Below are positions 57,751-64,000 of a stretch of 64,000 bases of DNA, piece by piece. Source of the stretch: Labia minor (lineage: Eukaryota; Arthropoda; Insecta; Dermaptera; Spongiphoridae); contig OY720346.1 of the NCBI GenBank assembly GCA_963082975.1, positions 50,915,759 to 50,979,758 on the forward strand, written 5' to 3'. A model generated the notes under the pieces. That model ran no database searches, had not been told where the DNA came from, and was given only the letters and a program-made list of their open reading frames with translations. The translations under genes and the position numbers were made by a program. Position 1 is the stretch's first letter. Every line of letters begins with the position of its first letter.

Positions 57751-60102
57751 TTAGACGAGTATTTCAATAAACCGATATTTATCATTTAATTTAAAAGAAA
57801 TTTAAATTTCTTTAATTAAAAAAAACAATCATTTTACACATTTTCTAGTTCTGATTAGAATGACAAAATTGGAATTGGTTAAAACATTTTGTGTTCATAA
57901 AATAAAATACAAAAAATAAATAAAACACAGAATTGTAAATATAATCGAAATAGAGAACAGATTCGTCTCTCAGTTAAGAATAACAAATCCCCATTTTTTC
58001 AACTCCTGCTTGTATTTGAATGTATGATTTATTTCCACTCTTTAGAATTTGGACATATTTAAATTTCACCCCATCCCAACCTTCCAAACGCTATCAAAAT
58101 TAACATTTGTGTAAATCCTTGATTGCCTTCTTTTTTTTGACTATTTGTACATATCCGTTTCTTGTTTTTTTTTAAGGGTTGTGTTGTATCTTTTTCCAAC
58201 CGGTTACCGCATGAGGGTTTTGCCATCCATGATTGATATGTTTCCAAAGGATAAACGTGTTATTTGTCGTTCGTACGCGATTCGATTACATAATCCACCC
58301 CAACCACCTTCACTCACCCCCAATTCCGTTAAAAGAATTCAACCCCTTTCATCATCCATCGATTTCAACAGTCCAACTCAAGTTTCAAGTTTTTTTTTTA
58401 TTTTTTTATCTTTATTCTCGATCAACCAACAAAACTGGACCTGTTTGTTTTTGGATCTCTATAATTGCCAATGGGACTCAACTCAAGATGTTGATGGAAA
58501 CATCCCCACTTCGGAGATTGATGGGTGTGGGTGGTTTAAAGATCGCATTGCGGCAAAAATGATTTATTGTAGTTGTTGCTTATCTATAACAATGTATTTT
58601 TTTTATTTATTTATTATTTTTTTTTACTTCTTTCAAACTGTAATCTAACTAAGAATAGAATTTCGTATATTTTTTTATTATTTTATTTTTGAAATCTTCT
58701 CACATCACTTTTTACTATAGAGCTTATTTTCTTATAAATATTATATTACTTTCAAACCTCTAAATAAAAAAAAAAATAATGGTTAAATTCCCTTTCTGAA
58801 ATGAATAGAGATTTTTTGAATTTGATGTATAAAAAAAAAAAAATAAACAGGCACCATGAATTAATAAATAAATGTTTTTTTGATCACAGACAATTCCATA
58901 TTTTTTTTAACAATACAAGAATGATATAAACGGTCTTTCCACCCCTTCAACCGCATCCCATCGAAAGGGACAACAGCTGCCCTGTTTTCGCACGTCTTTG
59001 TATTCCGATTGTCCATTCAATTTTTATATTTAACAAAAGATAAAGCAAAAATATAATTGGTTATTATATAATAATATTATTAATACTACTACTACTAATA
59101 ATAATAATATTAATCCTCTCAAAAGATATAATATTAATTTTAATATTGTTTATTTATTATTTTAAAGAAAAATAATAATTTTTAACTTAAGGATTAAATT
59201 CAATAATTTTTAATATTAATCTATATAAAGTTTTCAAATTTAAAACATTCGGTTTGGTTTTATTATTTATTATTTTATATAATACATTTCGGTCGTGGTA
59301 TATTATATCTATCTATGTTCGTAGTTTTCCATATACCACATGGCGTAAGCCATTTAATATTAAATGATAAACTATGGAATGTAAAACCAAATTATTTTGG
59401 TTTTTGGTAAATATTACTTTTTTTACTTTATTCCAAAAAAAAAATATCAAAATAATATCCTTTTGAATAAATAACGTTATTTTCTGTCATTATCGACTTT
59501 TTTGTCAGGATTTAAATATTTTCAGATTGGAGTGTAAAAAATCCCTTTTCTTTAATCGAAATGTAAGTTATTTTGTTATTTATTACTTATATATTATAGT
59601 GCCCTTGATTCTAGAAGAGTGGGAATGGATGTATGTATGGAGGTTTTATATACAAGAAACCCTCACCAATATTGTTTTTCAGTTTCAATATTCAAATATG
59701 TTAGAATTTTATTTATTTTTTGCTTTTTTATTTATAAATTTTTTTATAAATTCACTATGATTATAGATATTCATTATACAAACCCTAAAGATTAGCACTA
59801 AATATTTATGAATATTATTATTATTATTTATTTTTATTATGATTATTATTATAAATAAATTGGGAAATGATAATAAATGTTTATTATATTAAAATTATCA
59901 ATATTCTTTTAGTAAATAATATTAGTTATTCACACTTACTAATTTATTGTGTAAAATTTGATATTCATTCAGGAAATAAAATTTTTTCTAAATTTTAAAA
60001 ATTATTTTTGAAAAATATTATCAAATAATAAAAAATAAATATATAATATACTCAAGATTTTAAATAAAATATTTTTTTCCCAAAATTAATATACAATGCA
60101 TA
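57751..60102. other. spacer
   Basis: 58140-58565 has balanced composition and overlapping open frames of 167 and 109 codons (plus), interrupted by T-run low complexity. No domain or splice pattern is convincing. The rest is AT-rich. Confidence 0.35.
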
Positions 60103-60240
60103 AAAAACACGCACACACACAGACATTTTTCTCAACCTTAGTGAAAATGACTCAGGGACCTTCAAAACGTATAAAAACATCAAAAGCTCGGCATCGAAAA
60201 TTTTCATGATCCCAATACTATCTCGGCGAGATAGTAAAAA
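60103..60240 (-). mobile_element. R3 5'-half fragment
   Basis: About 138 bases from a CA run (remnant of the microsatellite) to the 5' hairpin ACTATCTCGGCGAGATAGT. The 3' half is absent, with the break at the microsatellite. Confidence 0.7.
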
Positions 60241-61182
60241 CAATCAAATTAAAGATATTTTAAATTTCTATACCTTTTCAAATTTTATTAAATAATAAAA
60301 TAAATAAATAAAATAATAATAAAATTAGAAATAAATTTATTAATTTAATTATTATTCTAATAATTTGAAAATAAATAAAAAAATATTTATTAATTAATGA
60401 TTAATCAATTCTGTTGATATCCCAAACAAGAACAAAGATAATATATTTTCATATTCATTATAAATATTTTTTTATTTCAATGATATCAAATTAAATGTAA
60501 TTGGATATCTTTACATAGTCTAGATCCAAATTTGATTTTAAATAATTGGCTGAGAGATGTTGTTGATGTTTATGTCCATCAATTCGATAAAAAAGCACAA
60601 TAAAAAAACAAACAAATAAAATCAAAAGAATCAATAAAGAGTGAAAATTCTATCCGAATTGAATAACAGAAAAGAACAAAAAAATCAAAAAAAAAATAAA
60701 ACATTAAAATTTTGTCATTTGAGCCATTTGTTATAAACACAAAAGAAAGATGAGAAATTTTTTTTGTTTTGAAGCATATTTATAAAGAAATTAAATATTT
60801 TTAGAAATTCAGTTAATTTATTTGGTTAATACTCATTAAGAGAGATTTTTTTTTATTTTATTATACAAATATTACTCACTCGTTTTTTCCAGCTTTATAA
60901 TTATCATCGGTAGTAATAAATTCAAATCGGCTCTAATTTTTTGTGAAGGTAATAAAAACGAATAAGAATAGTAATTAACTGAATTAATTATTCAATTAAT
61001 TAATTGAATGAATTAAAAATCTCCAAGGGAAGCTGGATGCACGATTTATTATACCTCTGCAAATAATCGTTTCTCTTAATCCTCAAAGGTATTTGTTTCA
61101 TGATTTAAAAATCAAGTTAAAAACATGGTGTAACGCTGTTTAGTCTCATAATATATTAGGGCGTTTAACAATTTAATTTAGT
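60241..61182. other. AT-rich spacer
   Basis: Nothing recognised. Confidence 0.5.
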
Positions 61183-61220
61183 AGTACCTGGAAATCCGAG
61201 TTATCGCTCGACCCTTTAAC
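61183..61220 (-). mobile_element. R2 3'-end fragment
   Basis: AGTACCTGGAAATCCGAGTT then ATCGCTCGACC is a mutated R2 3' end. It could be the other end of the R2 piece at 61910-62090, with unrelated sequence between. Confidence 0.45.
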
Positions 61221-61909
61221 AAATTTATACAATTTATTATTATAAACTTTAAAAATTTTACAACTTTTTAATTATTTATACAATTGTTAAATGGGTTTTC
61301 TAAAATTAACTCATCAAAAATGTGTTTCCTAAAATGGTACAAATTAATTAAAATTATTTGATTTTCATTTCAAGATGAAAAATATATTCAAATTTACTTG
61401 ATAAAATATATGTTGTTATAATTAGATGGCTTCAGTTTTATATTTTTCAAAGCAGCATTAGCTTATAGAATGTTTGGACCAATGAGTACTACTGATTATA
61501 ATATATATTCTAAAATTATATTGACACCTGTACTTGTCTATATTTAATTAAGAAAGAAGGATAAAGAACCTAGGTTATATTTTTTTCTTTTTATTTATAA
61601 TAATCAAATACCATTTATATTATTTATAATTTAACCTAAAAAACACTATAATTAATATAATATAATTTATTTAATATTATTAGATCAAATTTATTTGAAA
61701 TTCTTTCCTTTTATATATTATATGTTATATATTAATGTTGCTAACTTCATGAATATTTTTTTGGGTAGGGGAATGATAAATATATTTTGTCATTCTATTC
61801 TAAAATATTATTAAAATAATTATTTTTAATTTTATCTCGAAATTATATAAAAAAAATTTAAAATATTATAAATATAAAAAATATTAATACAATATCAATT
61901 AAAAAAGTT
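61221..61909. other. AT-rich spacer between two R2 ends
   Basis: No match to R2 was found here; no gene. Confidence 0.4.
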
Positions 61910-62090
61910 CAATATGGATGACGCATTGCTGACTTCATTTAAATATACTATTTTAAATTAAGAAAATACTAATAAAGTTGATTTTTCTCAAGGCTGAAAC
62001 CACTACAGATCAATTTCTCTTTATAAAAGTTGTCTATGGTGTATATTTCAAAAAAATCCTTAGAGTGGTTTAAAAAAATACAAATATATA
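61910..62090 (-). mobile_element. R2 5'-half fragment
   Basis: Matches R2 from the TGACGTCA-like site (here decayed) through AAATTAAGAAAATACTAATA and GGCTGAAACCACTACAGATC to the TA-flanked 5' end. Confidence 0.6.
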
Positions 62091-62370
62091 TGCATATATA
62101 TACAATTATAATTAGCAAAATAAGATTAGATTAGATATTTACAAAAATATCTAACTTATAAGGTATATGTTCTTTTATAAGAAAAAAATATTTGGTATTT
62201 CATTTCGAAGTTAAATACAAAGTTGATATAAAATGGAGACCACTAATTGTAATTCCAAAGATAATGAATTTAAAATTGATTCAAGGTTTTTATAGATTTA
62301 TATTCATTTTAATATTAATAATAAAAAAAAAGAAAATGATGCCAAAGCTTATTTCAATTTTATCTCACAT
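62091..62370. other. AT-rich spacer
   Basis: No gene; the 138-codon open frame crossing 62192-62608 runs into the SINE and is not coding. Confidence 0.45.
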
Positions 62371-62540
62371 CAACCTTATCAACCTTTATCTTGATTTTCT
62401 TGATCGGAGGCGCTACTTTTTATCAAGTAGCTTCACAATTTTGGTCCCGGAGCCTTGGTTGACTCCATTTCATAGACATAGACCTCTCTCTTGGCAAGGG
62501 CGGGACTTGAACCCGGGACCACGAGAATGTGGGCTAGCAC
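62371..62540 (-). mobile_element. tRNA-derived SINE, copy 2
   Basis: Matches the body of the copy at 49145-49425 (CTTGATTTTCTTGATCGGAG, GCGCTA, CAAGTAGCTT) with a perfect B-box GGTTCAAGTCC on the minus strand (62503-62513). The A-box head is missing or too diverged to see. Confidence 0.7.
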
Positions 62541-64000
62541 AATTAAGTTTAAAAAAGCATATTTATAACCCAATTTGTTTGATACATACATTTTCTTTTA
62601 TCCCATAACATAACAAAAAAGGGTTTACAATAATTTTTACATTCAATTGGGCACTCATGGTCGTAATTAGTATACATTTACATTTTTATTTTTAGATTGT
62701 TTTACATTATTTACATTATACTTGTTTTGAAATAATCTTTAATTGACTTACTGACTAGGAAAAGGCTGTATTTAGAGAAAAACCTAGTCTAATATATTGG
62801 TGCGGAATGGCGGGAAATATTTATGGAGGGAGGGTGGATTGGGGTAGGACTTGTGCTACAACATTTTTAACTAACACAGTTAACCACAGAGTCTCTTCAT
62901 ACGCCAGATAGAAAATAAAAATTAATATTTTTTTGTATTTACTTTTTCTGATTATTAGTTTATAATTTTCTATCTTAAAGGATGAGAGAAATTAATTTAT
63001 ACTTTTACTAATTCCAAAGTCGATGAGTATTAAATTCATTGAAAGTTTTTGGTGTCATACCAAAGGGGGTTGAGACATCTTTAAGGTATCATGTTTTCAA
63101 ACGAAAGATAGTAAAACATGTCATTCTATTTGATTGAAGGGGCCTAAGGGAATTTCAGGAATTTGCTATGGGTAACTTTAACTAAAATATTAAACCTAAG
63201 CTAGAACGGTTTCAGTTGAGAAGAGAAAAAAGAAGAGGACATGGTTTGGAAGGGGTGAAGATGAAAATAGTCAATGAACAATATTCTATCAAAATAATTG
63301 AAACTTAACTAATATCAATGGAGATGTTGATTTAAAGGTGAAGGTTGTTAAGCAATAATAATAATTTATAAAAACAAAAAAATGTTATTTTATAAGGATA
63401 ATATAAAATTAAATGTAAAAATTTGATTAGTAGCTAAAAGTGGTCATCAATATAAATAAATATATATAAAATGAAATAAGTCCATTGTAGTAGTCGTTGT
63501 TGTAAAGGCAATTTTATTTATAATACCCCTTCAACACCCATTCCCTTTTTTCAATCTTTTGGTAGTCTTTTTTATATCACTTTTGAGTTTTAATCAGAGT
63601 CTTGAAGACATCTGCATATGAATAAAAGGCAAGAGAAGAAAAAAAAACTACATTCATTTATTTACATATACGATACACATTTATATAAAGAAATGGCAAA
63701 ATGGAAATGTTGCTATAGCTCTTATATGATTTCTATTTGCGTTAGCCCCCTGGAGAATATAGCAATGGGGGTGGTGACGCGAAGGATGAATTCATCCTTT
63801 AATCTAATACATTCATATTCTCGAAAGAAGAAAACATTAAAAAAAAAGAAAATAATAATAATAATAATAAAATAAAACTCGAGAGGAAATTATTTATAAA
63901 TGAATGTATATTATTGTATAACAAATGAGTGATGAAAATTAGAAAAATTCAACAAAATGTAAATATAATAATATTATTATTAAAAACAAACAAAAAAAAT
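62541..64000. other. spacer to window end
   Basis: 62780-62900 and 63050-63260 are less AT-rich, without open frames of interest. An 85-codon open frame at 63618-63875 ends in an ATA repeat and is not convincing. Confidence 0.45.

Noticed and set aside
58145..58648. 167- and 109-codon plus-strand frames
   Set aside because: Interrupted by Phe runs from poly-T, no recognisable domain, no splice context; kept only as a note on composition.

Overview
This is eukaryotic, strongly AT-rich, gene-poor DNA, most likely from an arthropod. The pointers are a degenerate run of TTAGG units (the arthropod telomere repeat) near 1.6 kb, three mariner fragments, a Penelope-like retroelement, RTE-like LINE tails and a C2H2 zinc-finger array. 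A copepod or another small-bodied crustacean would fit, but nothing in the window fixes the species.

The only cellular gene I can support is a C2H2 zinc-finger gene on the minus strand (5711-7777). It has a tiny first coding exon, one intron and about 14 near-identical fingers. It is followed by about 1 kb of decayed, re-duplicated finger units (4683-5710). The largest intact reading frame (16447-18432, minus) belongs to a 5'-truncated Penelope-like element (PLE) with reverse transcriptase and GIY-YIG endonuclease domains. Other PLE tails lie at 24.9, 48.8 and 49.5-49.8 kb. Two of the tails carry a hammerhead-ribozyme-like fold.

The rest is AT-rich spacer studded with interspersed repeats, which I grouped by comparing copies within the window. 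R1 (about 630 bp; full copies at 1.9, 8.4, 38.3 and 39.6 kb) and R3 (about 650 bp; 34.9, 41.0, 43.9, 52.9 and 60.1 kb) have subterminal inverted repeats, a 3' hairpin, an internal microsatellite and T-run insertion sites. That is the architecture of non-autonomous Helentron-associated elements (HINE/DINE-1 type). R2 (8.2, 15.1, 33.1, 40.7/41.7, 45.9 and 61-62 kb) shares an internal block with R1. R4 is a palindromic MITE, R5, R6 and R7 are shorter dispersed repeats, and a separate long inverted-repeat element sits at 31.5 kb. Several hAT-like MITEs keep 8-bp target duplications and are nested inside other repeats. There are also two copies of a tRNA-derived SINE and at least five RTE-like LINE 3' ends.

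Layout: 0-4 kb repeats; 4.1-7.8 kb zinc-finger gene and its decayed tail; 8-9 kb nested R1/R2; 9-15 kb mostly spacer with LINE remnants; 15-18.4 kb R2 and PLE; 18.4-23.7 kb spacer with a few more GC-rich unique stretches that may be exons or regulatory DNA; 23.8-46.7 kb mixed MITEs, mariners and HINEs; 48.4-49.8 kb a pile-up of LINE, PLE and SINE; 50-57 kb mostly spacer; 56.9-57.8 kb a LINE split by a hAT MITE; 60-62.5 kb R3, R2 and SINE fragments; the rest spacer. No operon-like organisation, tRNA, rRNA or CRISPR was seen.
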